Shown here piece after piece: positions 55,201 to 61,910 of a stretch of 64,000 bases of DNA. The stretch spans positions 69,795,465 to 69,859,464 of the forward strand of contig NC_081552.1 of the NCBI RefSeq assembly GCF_963082655.1, read 5' to 3'. The position numbers were made by a program, and so were the translations under genes. The DNA comes from Stomoxys calcitrans (lineage: Eukaryota; Arthropoda; Insecta; Diptera; Muscidae). Under the pieces are notes generated by a model. It had not been told where the DNA came from and did not search any database. It saw nothing but the letters and a program-made list of their open reading frames with translations. Positions within the stretch are counted from its first letter, which is position 1, and each line of letters starts with the position of its first letter.

Positions 55201-56079
55201 ACTGTGTACCTAAGATGCTCGATATGACAAGGCGAGTTATTGGCGCCTTTGAATAACCAATGAACATCGTGTTCCCGCTGCCATCGGTCCAATGGACCGG
55301 AACAAGCTTGCTTCACGATTATCGCAACCGTCACATGTAGATGTAGCTACAAAAACAACATCGTTAATTTCTTTGGAATTCGACTGAAGGATTCGCTGCC
55401 ACTCTAAAGTTGGCATGAGGAAACGATATGCCGATATTAAAACATGTTCTTAAGCATCAACGAAAAGTATATACCACTTGTATACATTTTTGACTCAGAA
55501 TGCAATCACTATGTGCCTCTTTCAATATTTCAAACCATTGACCTTTTCTTTTGAGCAGACCTCTATTTGATAGCTAGAATGTTTCTTTTTAACCCAAACT
55601 TACTTTGGTGGTTGTTGATCAGGTCGGCTGTTCCATTCATCCAACCAATCGTTATTGTCTCTCTGTGATTCTCCAGTCTAAAGAAAATATAAAGAAAAAA
55701 TCAATTAACCAAGTCTATATGGAATAGGGAACAAAAGGAAGCAGTGCTAACCTTATTCCAATAATTAATATATACATTTTTGAGATCCTCATCCGGACAT
55801 AATTCCGTATTTGGACTATTTGGAGGTGATTTGGGACTAAAAATAAATAAAAAATTAAAAAAGATAACAAAAAAAGAAAATTTTCATTGTACCTGTCTCT
55901 AGGGGTGTCCCGCCTTGAGCTGGCCAGTGAAACTACACGACTCGATTGGTTTGACTCTCGTTGGGCCTCACGCAACAAACGCAAATACTCTTCGCCATTG
56001 GCAAAAGGCAAAGGCGTTATTCTGTCGGGACTTTTAACGCCGGCCATGGTTGCGGCAGTACTTAATTCAATCCAAGATT
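37169..56079 (-). CDS. BNIP3: BNIP3-type mitophagy receptor, five coding exons (5' exon missing)
   Basis: Joined minus-strand exons 56079-55893, 55836-55752, 55677-55604, 48970-48809 and 37220-37169 give 560 nt: 185 codons plus stop after two leading bases. All introns are GT-AG and phases match. The protein shows, in order, SWIEL (LC3-interacting WxxL motif), EEYLRLLREAQRES, a Ser/Pro-rich region, NNDWLDEWNSRPDQQPPKDW, and a C-terminal membrane segment ending GAGLGLWLSKRG. These match BNIP3/NIX proteins (human: SWVEL; NSDWIWDWSSRP; GxxxG-type membrane helix), tail-anchored outer-mitochondrial-membrane receptors for mitophagy. Length fits the family (194 aa in one human form). Introns of 56, 74, 6633 and 11588 bp; the long two are full of transposons. 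The exon carrying the true start lies above 56080. Confidence 0.92.
38260..39114 (+). CDS. ORF1 RNA-binding protein of CR1-like LINE, 284 aa
   Basis: Intact frame from ATG. Residues ~20-110 are heptad-like (LDNRLEKQSENISSEIKAMI … VERVSYLETAM) and predict a coiled coil; residues ~120-260 look like an RRM-type fold followed by a C-terminal domain (ACDIRLNGIPYTEGENLPLY, AVIIVKLHSPYDKNYFLKT). This is the architecture of L1-type ORF1 proteins, which trimerise and act as nucleic-acid chaperones. The last few residues (SAEDEENSLF) may be altered by the deletion that removed the endonuclease. Confidence 0.75.
   Translation: MSAPKRTRLQAQNSLTENLANSPRIADSSFRLLQILDNRLEKQSENISSEIKAMIKESEDRILTEINKKITEMRVDLNNVIERVSYLETAMCEISNLKTEIKDLKIKALKQANSLVACDIRLNGIPYTEGENLPLYFENICQTINIPTPVVKSIYRLQNKNNKHQNYSPDAVIIVKLHSPYDKNYFLKTLSEFRRNTKSNLSLSILGFQTETNFYIKENLTHSNYQILQAAVRLRKQNQVHSAYTYRGLVYIKHFVNDNPICIEHINMLDTLFRSAEDEENSLF
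39101..40843 (+). pseudogene. RT ORF of CR1-like LINE, one in-frame stop
   Basis: An open frame running in from upstream reads AYFSRKFQEALNTKDTW (linker between endonuclease and RT), then VESIKSNAIGSDGIDPRFF, FRPIAILPFVSKIFETLVN, a TAA at 39665-39667 where SGFRP follows (normally QSGFRP), LLDHSKAFDSVDP (motif A), SRGVPQGSVLGPLLF (B), HMYADDVQLYMSS (C), and the thumb and C-terminus to SLIYNHFN and TAA. A single CAA-to-TAA change explains the only stop. Otherwise well preserved. Confidence 0.9.
41478..41552 (-). mobile_element. Truncated K-derived SINE
   Basis: Plus-strand GTTGTTGTAGCAGTGTGCTG, then CACTGAGGCAGCACC and GGAAGGACTTCATCG, match the tail and P4 region of the short SINE; the 5' ribozyme half is missing. 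No TSD found. Confidence 0.7.
41555..42360. other. Unassigned, possibly LINE-derived
   Basis: Around 41660-41730 the plus strand reads TGDSEFEIFNVSIHSHHNIW, reminiscent of LINE endonuclease (EIEIYNVYIPP), so a degraded LINE is likely. The minus-strand frame 42169-41837 (110 codons) matches nothing I know. Confidence 0.3.
42398..43260 (+). pseudogene. Chimeric fragment: RTE RT joined to LINE K RT
   Basis: 42405-42475 reads ELPDMLIRRMHQLICAIWLE, an RTE segment (compare 17600-17670), and changes near 42480 to K sequence (LNPGKNPNKEEY), followed by GLKRWVANYVCGRQSFVEF, GVSQGGVISLALFNLNLSPI and a mutated FGDDCRIM (no start of palm motif A). K text fades near 43260. Confidence 0.7.
43430..43565 (+). 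pseudogene. RTE C-terminal scrap
   Basis: GGTTCTGAAGCATGGGTAC (GSEAWV) followed by degraded ERKILR…PVCVNGE-like sequence, as in the RTE C-terminal region. Short, several shifts. Confidence 0.5.
43735..45080 (+). pseudogene. RTE-clade LINE, third copy, degenerate
   Basis: Endonuclease pieces (IKIVLDYNAKIGKGNIFGS near 44240; ICAHALTEDKDE near 44145), RT start VVVTQLKNNKAAGADGLPAE (44597-44660), EDYCVPYIRKGDK-like text, an RQGDSL-type region and LAYDDDIDIMDRSPE (about 44905, first base of the YADD codon changed). It ends near KKMEKVGN (45055), where LOA sequence begins. Its missing 3' part resumes at 48093. Confidence 0.8.
45085..45425 (+). pseudogene. LOA-type RT fragment inside the RTE copy
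   Basis: Plus-strand VYLLYCCVWQ/GLSPLLLRLAINGIMNL, then EVKVFAKADDVVIMIGCRFL (YADDVVI with Tyr changed to Lys) and DLVQAVWMGGPPS, the motif B-to-thumb part of a LOA-type reverse transcriptase. Flanked left by RTE and right by K. Confidence 0.7.
45435..48092 (+). pseudogene. LINE family K, copy A, internally deleted
   Basis: Begins inside the ribozyme-like 5' end (CATCGGCAAGGGCTGCCGCC, 45458). The 2A-like motif is broken by a stop (AAC CCC TGA CCC, about 45572). PHD-like CNRCMEWVHFRYCSGL; endonuclease frame 45932-46459 (AAIQETKLTN with catalytic Glu, NVYIPP, LVLGDFNVHHTSWHS, then SDHLPI at 46475); RT 47227-47775 (SYRPISFLSPVAKTLEALLL, LVALDLSKAFDT, VPQGGVISPTLFNLYL, VSYADDCTIM). Near 48040 it jumps from SLGGST to the C-terminal LETQQNQAD and a short CAACAAC tail: about 0.7 kb is missing. 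Confidence 0.88.
48093..48435 (+). pseudogene. RTE LINE 3' fragment
   Basis: CDFKAWILAKANEVVLGVFE, KYMDQFALMKN, MNHELYDNDSIVKSIKIQRF and RWLGQ match the RTE C-terminus, ending CATAGCCATGTTAAAATTGG, an RTE-like 3' end. It probably completes the copy at 43735-45080, with LOA and K sequence in between. 48436-48808 is unique intron sequence with no feature seen. Confidence 0.75.
48809..48970 (-). CDS. BNIP3: BNIP3 fourth recovered exon (membrane segment)
   Basis: Acceptor TATATTTTCAG precedes 48970; donor GTAAGT at 48808-48803. 162 nt complete Lys and encode DWKFEHPQNQQKKK, then YSIRLTRLGKNSLFSREILY and the hydrophobic SLILSNVLSLLLGAGL. Corresponds to human BNIP3 from FLFKHPKR to the tail anchor. 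The flanking intron sequence 48971-49285 has no feature. Confidence 0.93.
49345..49620 (+). CDS. 2A-like peptide and PHD-like zinc finger of LINE K
   Basis: In one frame: ECLLRTLLVRAGIEKNPGPW (2A-like core at 49399-49419), then WFCSVCQNRLHHRSESVRCN and RCMEWVHFRSCSGL, a Cys4-His-Cys-type PHD-like finger. 2A sequences (D/GxExNPG|P) cause ribosome skipping between Gly and Pro; LINE N-termini of CR1-like and trypanosome elements are known to carry them. Here Asp at -7 is Gly, which may lower efficiency. The start codon in this frame is not obvious. Confidence 0.65.
49649..50584 (+). pseudogene. APE-type endonuclease of LINE K copy B
   Basis: 311 open codons: VLQLNCNGLRGKIDE, a junction where FxxRKNILVAAIQETKLTN is deleted (so the catalytic Glu is missing), NVLRKDRSRNGGGGLTFVIH, IEIYNVYIPPVGS, LVLRDFNAHHTSWHSPLGN (Gly of GDFN changed to Arg), CSSPDISIASPKLLSD and SLGSDHLPIFLTI (SDH motif). 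Compare the undeleted copy at 45890-46500. Confidence 0.85.
50585..52545 (+). pseudogene. Reverse transcriptase and C-terminus of LINE K copy B
   Basis: NRVVNEHKRNLWLEHLEQCN, KVTNVIRGAKSSKALGPNGI, SYRPISFLSPVAKTLEALLL, EHQHGFRRLQSTTTALHAIT, LVALDLSKAFDTASHA (motif A), VPQGGVISPTLFNLYLSSI (B), IEIVSYADDCTIMASD (C), then in another frame NARNLKISATKSSATLF-type thumb text, AIGRSVVSYAAPVWSRQL and LPVRRHNYMLSKQYILGF. A shift near 51640, a stop near 51803 and a small deletion near 51885 break it; the final zinc region is lost. Confidence 0.88.
52605..52630 (+). repeat. LINE K 3' tail (CAA)n
   Basis: ACTGCTACAACAACAACAAC… ; the same tail ends the K-derived short SINEs and the copy at 35168. Confidence 0.85.
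52710..53000 (-). pseudogene. LINE K RT-thumb fragment
   Basis: Minus strand: TNFSKILGATLTAFTEML with KSATLFTTYAMEAR upstream of it, matching SATLFT…PKILGVTFDSS of K copies. Degenerate; no TSD seen. Confidence 0.55.
53763..53861 (-). mobile_element. Short K-derived SINE, copy 2 (13-bp TSD, intact ribozyme fold)
   Basis: 99 bp flanked by AGATTTCTTTGTT (53750-53762 and 53862-53874) inside a K fragment whose reading continues across the site. Element sense starts CAATCCCATGGCAGCCGGTT and ends CTGCTTCAACAACAA. Confidence 0.93.
53794..53861 (-). ncRNA. Candidate HDV-like self-cleaving ribozyme (best copy)
   Basis: Reading down from 53861: P1 CAATCC pairs with GGATTG (53832-53827); J1/2 CAT; P2 GGCAGCC (53852-53846) pairs with GGCTGCC (53800-53794); P3 GGT/ACC (53845-53843, 53835-53833) closes a 7-nt L3; 2-nt junction; P4 CCGATGAA/TTCATCGG with a 4-nt loop; J4/2 is CAAG, whose C would be the catalytic base. 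This is exactly the strand order and junction pattern of HDV ribozymes, with cleavage predicted at the element's first base. The base pair at the cleavage site is C-G rather than the usual G-U. Function is inferred, not shown. Confidence 0.6.
54246..54880. other. Mostly unassigned intron sequence with a LINE K scrap
   Basis: Near 54855-54770 the minus strand reads GTAEIDLRNVYMAG, a LINE K endonuclease match (GTAEIEIYNVYIPP). The rest has no recognised content. Confidence 0.45.
54881..55330 (+). pseudogene. RTE 5'-UTR fragment with nested SINE
   Basis: TGACAAGGCGAGTTATTGGC followed by GCCTTTGAATAACCAATG (55225-55262) matches the RTE 5' UTR at 15930-15965, as do CAGTGAGAGGCCGGGTAGCA-like sequences near 55048 (15868-15890). 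Interrupted by the SINE at 55089-55191. Confidence 0.7.
55089..55191 (-). mobile_element. Short K-derived SINE, copy 3 (14-bp TSD, ribozyme fold kept)
   Basis: Flanks AGCTCAAACACTGT (55075-55088) and AGCTCAAATACTGT (55192-55205), one mismatch. Ribozyme-like region 55124-55191: P1, P2, P3, J4/2 (CAAG) all intact; P4 is CCGATAGA/TTTATCGG, in which the sixth pair has changed from G-C to A-T by substitutions on both strands of the stem relative to copy 2. Confidence 0.92.
55604..55677 (-). CDS. BNIP3: BNIP3 third recovered exon (conserved core)
   Basis: Acceptor TTTTCTTTAG before 55677, donor GTAAGT after 55604. Encodes TGESQRDNNDWLDEWNSRPD and QQPPK (Lys completed by next exon). NxDWxxxWxSRPxxxPPK is the most conserved stretch of BNIP3/NIX, next to the atypical BH3 region. 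Confidence 0.95.
55752..55836 (-). CDS. BNIP3: BNIP3 second recovered exon
   Basis: Acceptor TATTTTTAG, donor GTTAGC. Encodes (S)PKSPPNSPNTELCPDEDL and KNVYINYWNK, a Ser/Pro-rich stretch leading into the helical region. Intron 2 is 74 bp, typical for flies. Confidence 0.9.
55893..56079 (-). CDS. BNIP3: BNIP3 first recovered exon (LIR motif), internal exon
   Basis: Acceptor CTACTTTACAG ends at 56080; donor GTACAA follows 55893. Reading begins in phase 1: SWIELSTAATMAGVKSPDRI, continuing to EEYLRLLREAQRESNQSSR. The ATG at 56047 has good context but SWIEL upstream, in frame and matching human SWVEL, shows the exon is internal. The missing 5' exon must end in phase 1; a 16-nt candidate at 59094-59079 fits phase but is too weak to call. 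Confidence 0.9.
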
Positions 56080-56099
56080 CTGTAAAGTAGACAAATACA

Positions 56100-56872
56100 G
56101 AAAGGTAAATAATAATAAAGGAAACAAAAGAATATTTTTTGTAAAAAAAAAAACAACAAAAACAAAAGTGAATAATAAAATGTTATTGAGGTTTTAAATT
56201 AATTTGTATGTGATCAAAGCCATTGTTGAGGTATATACCCCAGGGGCATCGACTGCTTATCATCTCAGGCCATCCTCTGCCATTTTGTATGAATTTCACA
56301 ATATATGGCCTTGAATGTAAGCAAAGAAACTTAATCTGTATTACAGCAGCGGTCGTACCCAATGCTTTGACAGATACGCATCTTAAGTGTTCATATGCAT
56401 GGGTGAAAATCGAGTTGAGAAAACGTGCCGAGAAATTGATTGAATTTCGGAAAGCCTTATAAATATGTTGACGTAATGTGATATAGGCAACTTAATGATA
56501 ATACCATACAAGTATTGGTTGAATAAATCTTCAAATGTTGCAACTTTAAGAAATCCAAGGAAAAAAATCAAATATATTCCCAATGAGGAAAAACAAACAC
56601 ACATGGAACTTGGTAATAAACGCTCTGCAAAACTTGAATGATAAAAAGGTAAACGCGTGCCCGAGGCAAATCCCAAGATCTTTCAACGATTTTTTAATAG
56701 AAACTTAAAAGGAGAATATTATGAAAGGTCATAACCGAATTGCAAATGAAATTGCATAATTGCGAACTGAAGTTAAATTGCGAGATCGGTTAGTAGAAAT
56801 GTAAGGTTATGAACCGATTTGGATCAACTATACATGGGATAGATAATGGAAACCGCACCATACATGGATATT
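56100..56872. other. Likely BNIP3 5' intron, no feature seen
   Basis: AT-rich sequence with short A runs; no exon, repeat or element recognised. Confidence 0.4.
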
Positions 56873-56882
56873 ACTATCACAT

Positions 56883-56961
56883 CAATCCCATGTCAGCCGG
56901 TTGTACGTACCGGATTAACCCGATGGAGTCCTTCGTCGGCAAGGACTGCCGCCTCACAACA
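56883..56961 (+). mobile_element. Short K-derived SINE, copy 4 (10-bp TSD)
   Basis: Starts CAATCCCATGTCAGCCGGTT; flanks ACTATCACAT (56873-56882) and ACTACCACAT (56962-56971), one mismatch. Tail shortened to ACAACA. Ribozyme-like region 56883-56950 with P4 still pairing (T-G wobble), J4/2 CAAG, but P1 has one and P2 two mismatches. Confidence 0.88.
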
Positions 56962-57276
56962 ACTACCACATAGCCTGATCTCTGAATTCGTGACCATTCC
57001 TGTTGTTATGAAAAATTACTAGTAACGGTTTTGCTGATGACCAGGGCCTATGCTACATTACACAACTGTACAAGTATTTTGGAAGACACTTTTTACAATG
57101 ATTGTGGAAGTGAGACTATGGTGTGCAGACAGGCGAAGGCCCTGTGAATGTTTATTGGGGATGAGGACATGTTTAATCCTGGTGTTCAACTGGACTTTTA
57201 CCACGTCCCCTGTGTGCCATTGCATTGTTTGCAAAAACAAATTTATTAATTCCTATATGTAACATTTATTTAGGGC

Positions 57277-57681
57277 GCTATCACACTATATGTTCTTGTC
57301 TTATGACATGTCACTTTTTATGTATCATTGGTATTGCAATATGTGTGTCAAAATTGCCAATTTACATACGATTCATCATTTTTGCTATCACACTAGTATG
57401 TTATTTTTGTATGACATAATCCAAAAATGAGAACAAAAGCTGATTTTTTATGGCTACAAATTGTTAAGTTGTGAAAACAATTTAATTTGGGGTTGCTTTC
57501 ATTCATCTTACAACAAAAAGAACAGATTTATTTCTGTTTTTGTCAGAAGGAATAGAGCACCGCTCTAATTGAAAAAATATCAGTGGTATTTTGTTATTTT
57601 TATTCGTATCACACTATGTGTGCAACTTTAACAATAGCAAAATTTGGCATGTCATAAGACCAGAACATGTAGTGTGATAGC
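57277..57681. mobile_element. MITE with 34-bp terminal inverted repeats
   Basis: GCTATCACACTATATGTTCT… (57277-57310) is repeated inversely at 57648-57681 with two mismatches. Two further internal copies of the TATCACACTA motif lie near 57382 and 57607. Interior non-coding; TSD not clear. 56972-57276 has no feature. Confidence 0.85.
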
Positions 57682-57699
57682 AAATTCTTCGGTTGGTGT

Positions 57700-58425
57700 A
57701 ACTGCTAATATTTTACTGCGTTTTCGATTAAGTAATAATAATTTATCGATTCGATCGACCGACCATATGTTGTTGTTATCATAATCTATGGTTTCCATCA
57801 TTTGTTTGACCATTGATATGGTCAGATCTAAATATATCTGAGATAAGATATTGTTCGATCTATTTAGATCCAAATGGATCTTCAATATCCAATTGTATAA
57901 AATTATATCTGATGCTATATATAATTGGAGACCACGGAGTAGCGCAGAGGTTAGCATGTCCGCCTATGACGCTGAACGCATGGGTTTAAATTCTGGCGAA
58001 AACATCAGAAAATTTTCAGCGGTGCAACCACCACCTTCCAATGCTGGCAACATTTGTGAGGTATTATGCCATGTAAAACTTCTCTCCAAAGAGGTGTCGC
58101 ACTGCGGCATGCCGTTCGGGCTCGGCTATAAAAAGGAGGCCTCTTATCATTGAGCTTAAACTTGAATCGGACTGCACTCATTGATATGTGAGAAGTTTGC
58201 CCTTGTACCTTAGTGGAATGTTCATGGGCAAAATTTGCATTTGCTATATATAATTATATCTGGTTGTAGATATAGTTGGATATGGGACCAGATATAACTA
58301 TATCTAATATATATGTAATTATATCCAAAAAAATATGTTGTATATAACTATATCTGGCATTGTATACAATAATATCTGGCCTTAGATATAATTATATCTT
58401 GGGCTATATATATATATATATATAT
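57700..58425. repeat. AT-rich ATATAACTATATCTGG repeat region
   Basis: Degenerate, partly palindromic units containing TATATCTG/ATATAATTATATCTGG repeat from about 57820 to 58400, interrupted by the SINE and ended by a (TA)n run (58404-58426). Confidence 0.7.
57927..58241 (+). mobile_element. tRNA-derived SINE, copy 2 (14-bp TSD)
   Basis: 315 bp between TGCTATATATAATT (57913-57926 and 58242-58255). A box TAGCGCAGAGG at 57940-57950 fits the Pol III consensus at every position; the B box is degraded to GGTTTAAATTC (intact in copy 1). The tRNA-like head is followed by a ~230-nt body (CAGCGGTG…, AAAGAGGTGTCGCACTGCGG, GGCTATAAAAAGGAGG) and the 3' end GGAATGTTCATGGGCAAAAT. The open frame over it is not a gene. 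Confidence 0.93.
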
Positions 58426-58784
58426 ATGTATTTCTTGCGCTACAAATTGCTGAATTTTGTTCTTTCAGTGTTTTAGCGTAGAAATGCTTACATTTTATTT
58501 TAAAATATGTAGCAAATAATATATTCACATTAGTAATACTAAATTATAGGCAATTCTAAAAACGAAAGATATTTTGCTATTTTTTAAAATTTAATTTATA
58601 TGTGATTGTTAATGTTAACAGTTGGTAATATGTGATATATGGGTGATTTATTCTCTAAATGTAATATGGTTACAGAATGTAATTATAATTAAAGATGGTT
58701 TATTGTTTCTCGTCCTAAGCTTTTTTCCAAAGAAGCTTTTTGCTAAAAATTCATTATGACATTCAAAAGGAAAAGCAGATGGGC

Positions 58785-58960
58785 TCAATACTCTATTTCG
58801 GGAGATCGGTCGATATGACAGCTATATCCAAATATGTTCCGACCTGGACCACATTCCACAAAAAGGTGTAGGGCTCTACCAAAACTCACTGTTCCAAATT
58901 TCATCGAAATCGGATAAAAAATTATCCTTTTATGGGCTCACTACTCTACATCTGAGTGAG
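58785..58960. repeat. TATACCC-family repeat fragment
   Basis: GGGAGATCGGTCGATATGAC, AGCTATATCCAAATATG and TTCATCGAAATCGGATAAAA match the internal units of the TIR repeats. No ends preserved. Confidence 0.55.
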
Positions 58961-59225
58961 AGTAAACGCATATTCATAACCAAGTTCAAAGAGTAGGCAA
59001 AAACAAAAATAAAGAGTATTGACGAGAGCGAAAGACGATGAAATTTGTTCTAAAAATAAACCAATTGTATTTGTTTACCTTTACCCACACACATTATAAA
59101 AAAGTGGTTGGCTGAATTGGTAGCGCAAAGGTGGCACTTAGATGGAAAATGATAAAAAAACTAGAGTTTAATAAAAAATTTAGTTTAACATTTAGATGTA
59201 AAATAAACAAACAAGAAAAAATTCG

Positions 59226-59295
59226 AGATCCAATTGTATCTAATTGTATCAAATTGTGTCAGATTGTATCAAATTGTGTCAGATTGTATCCATTT
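59226..59295. repeat. Minisatellite with ~10-bp unit
   Basis: Units TTGTATCAAA/TTGTGTCAGA repeat about six times; 58961-59225 otherwise has no feature. Confidence 0.8.
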
Positions 59296-59584
59296 AGATG
59301 TAATATGATACAATTAGAATCAATTACATCAGGCATCTGACTGTTTAACTCCGTTCCACAAATTATTAAACTTTAGAAATTAAGATATGAACTAACTGAA
59401 TTATTTAATGAAATGAATTTTTAGATAGAACTGACATTGCAAGCACTACTACGGAAGCTGGAAAAAGAATTAAATCCTCCGAAGAGCATAACACTGCTAA
59501 AATACTGAAGAAGAAAAAGAGCTCCCCGCTTTCAAGTACTCTAGGGAAACCAAGCCAGTCATCCCGCAATGGAGATTCCAGACT

Positions 59585-60180
59585 GTGTCCTGCGGAGGTA
59601 AACAAAGTTGGAACAGAGTGGTTGGCATTGATCAAGTCTCCGTGACAAGTTTGGCTATGACTAAAGGCATGGCGCACTACGGGAGCAAAGCTGTCTTTTT
59701 AAGAGGAAACGAGGTACTAATAGGGTGCGATGTGAACTCTCACCACATTTCGTGGGGTAGCACCAACACTAATAAGCGGGGCCAAGCCCTGGCAGAGTTC
59801 TTGAATACTAACGACCTAATAACACTTAATATTGGTAACACCGCTACCTTTGTTAATAGGATTAGGGAGGAGGTATTAGATGTGACGATATGTTCAGAAA
59901 ATCTGATCGATGAGGTTCAGGATTGGAGGGTCTCCATGGAACACTCCATCGCTATATTAGGTTTAGAATAGCACGGCCAGCGCCGAATCCGATATGCTTC
60001 CGGAATAAGTTGAAAACCAACTGGACAAAATTCGGAAGGCTACTCAGAAGAAGACTTGGTCAAGATAATTTAGATTGTCCAAACATAGAGGAGATTGACG
60101 AAAATGTCAACAGGATTACGACTGCACTGGTGGGATCCTTCGAAGATAGTTGTCCTCTTCGGGAAAGGAAATCAGCCAAA
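59585..60180 (+). pseudogene. Endonuclease C-terminal half, LOA-like LINE copy 2
   Basis: EVLIGCDVNSHHISWGSTNT (GDxN-like catalytic segment), RGQALAEFLNTNDLITLNIG, EEVLDVTICSENLIDEV and DWRVSMEHS, with the SDH motif lost at a frameshift near 59940; the linker continues in another frame (NKLKTNWTKFGRLLRRRLG). Confidence 0.75.
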
Positions 60181-60439
60181 GAAAACCCCTGAATGACCGG
60201 GGAGATTCGCAATATTGGGAAAGAGGTCCGCAGACTTTTACAGAGCACGTCGAAAAAAAGCAGAAGTTTATTGGGATGTGTATTACACACAGCTTAAAGA
60301 ATACAATAAGATTACCAGAGCGGCAAAACGTGCCTCCTGGAAGCTTTTCTGCGAACAGGTCGATACCGTTAATGACGCCGCCAAGTTAAAAAAGTTTCTC
60401 TCAAAAACACATGTCTAAACTGAAACTTAAGTAGACGAT

Positions 60440-61080
60440 ATGGGAGTGAGAGCAGAGACAACGAAGGACATGTTGAGGCTTTTGATGAAAACCCATTTTC
60501 CACAGGATGCGACGGGACTCACGGAGACACCGGAATCTTGGAATAATGACGTTGATCGAAGGTTCATAATAACGGAATTTATGGTGAAGGAATCCTTGAG
60601 GAGCTTTAAGCTATTTAAGTCACCCGTGCATAGTTACGTTACGGCGTGCATAGGACTTTCATATACTCCGAAAGCCTGGCAGGAGACAAGGGTGGTATTT
60701 ATACACAAGCCCGGCAAAGCAAGTAGTGCGACACCAAAGGCCTACAGACCCATAAACCTTACATCCTTTCTACTCAAAACCATGGAACGTATTGTGGACA
60801 CCATGATAAAGAGTATGAGATCCAGCGAACTGCTCAAATACAAACAGCATGCCTATGTCAAGGGAAGGTCGGTGGAGACTGCCAAAACGTACACACAGGC
60901 GGTATGCATTGACATCGAGGGGGCTTTAAACAATGTGCGGAGCGACACACTGATCCAATCCTTAGACCAGTACCGGGTGGACCCGGTCATTATAGACTGG
61001 ATAAACCATATGCTAAGGAACAGGTGGATATATTGTGCGCCCAATGGCTTAAATATAAGGGAGAAAGCGGCACAGGACGC
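60440..61080 (+). pseudogene. RT N-terminal part, LOA-like LINE copy 2
   Basis: WQETRVVFIHKPGKASSATP, KAYRPINLTSFLLKTMERIV, HAYVKGRSVETA, VCIDIEGALNNVRSDTLIQS (motif A; Phe of AFNN changed to Leu), then NHMLRNRWIY. After REKA the RT ends abruptly and joins RNase H (AQDATLVLDGSKLE). Confidence 0.85.
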
Positions 61081-61440
61081 AACCCTAGTATTGGATGGAT
61101 CAAAGCTCGAGGACAGTGGGCCTGGGGGTTTACATTGAAAACTCAGGGACTGACATCTGTTTTAGACTGCCTGACCAAAATAAGGTCCTGCAGGCGGAGA
61201 TCCGGGCGATCACGGAATGCGTGAAGGGGTGTGGTGCTAACGCGAGGACGTCGAGTGTGAACATCTTTACCGACAGTAAAATTGCCATAAGGGCAATAAC
61301 AATCAGGATGGTAAGGTCACGAACAGTCTTGCAGTGTAAGAAGGAGATTAACGCCTTCTCTGAAGATGGGAAAATCCACATCATTTGGGTGCCGGGCCAT
61401 AACGGAGTAAGGGGAAATGAAAGGGTGAAAGTGAAGTGAA
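61080..61440 (+). pseudogene. RNase H domain, LOA-like LINE copy 2
   Basis: VLDGSK (first catalytic Asp), then in the next frame LQAEIRAITECVKGC (Glu), VNIFTDSKIAIRAI (Asp), and IIWVPGHNGVRGNE (His and terminal acidic residue): all positions of an RNase HI-type site. One frameshift near 61130 separates the first motif from the rest. Confidence 0.85.
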
Positions 61441-61547
61441 AGAAAGTGAAGGCCAGAGGACTGCCGTCAATAAACTTTGTTAACCCGAAGCCTTTCGGGT
61501 CGACACAGTCCGAGTTAAGGTAGTGGGCGACGAATGCGCATGCAACA

Positions 61548-61910
61548 TTGTGGAACAGCGAAACGGTCGGTAGAACGGCGAAAATCCTATGGTGGGATCC
61601 AGATTGTGAGAAGACGAGGCTATTACTGAAAGGAAGCAAAAAGGAGGTCAGTATAGCTATTGGTATCATAAGGGGACACATAGGACTACGAGCTCACTTA
61701 TGTAAAATCGGTGCGGCAAGTGATAGCATGTGTAGGGTATGCGGGGAAGATGATGAGACGTTGGAAACTTTCCTTTCTCATTGCCCGGCTTTCGCGTACA
61801 ACAGATACCGATACTTAGGTGGAGACACATTATCAGACATGAACCAACTTAGGGGAGTGACATTGAAAACAATTAAGGATTTTGTAAGTAGCACGGAATT
61901 TCTAACATAA
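61548..61910 (+). pseudogene. C-terminal zinc region, LOA-like LINE copy 2
   Basis: LRAHLCKIGAASDSMCRVCG and ETLETFLSHCPAFAYNRYRY, with C-x2-C…H-x4-C zinc ligand spacing (here E at one expected His-preceding position), then TLKTIKDFVSSTEFLT and TAA. Confidence 0.8.

Noticed and set aside
57851..58153. 100-codon plus-strand open frame
   Set aside because: It lies across AT-rich repeat and the tRNA-derived SINE, so it is not a gene.
59079..59094. 16-nt candidate BNIP3 first exon (ATG, phase-1 donor GTAAAC)
   Set aside because: Phase fits but the exon is too short and the donor too weak to call without transcripts.
59105..59135. Box-A-like TAGCGCAAAGG suggesting a tRNA or another SINE
   Set aside because: No B box follows within 100 bp and no similarity to the SINE body.
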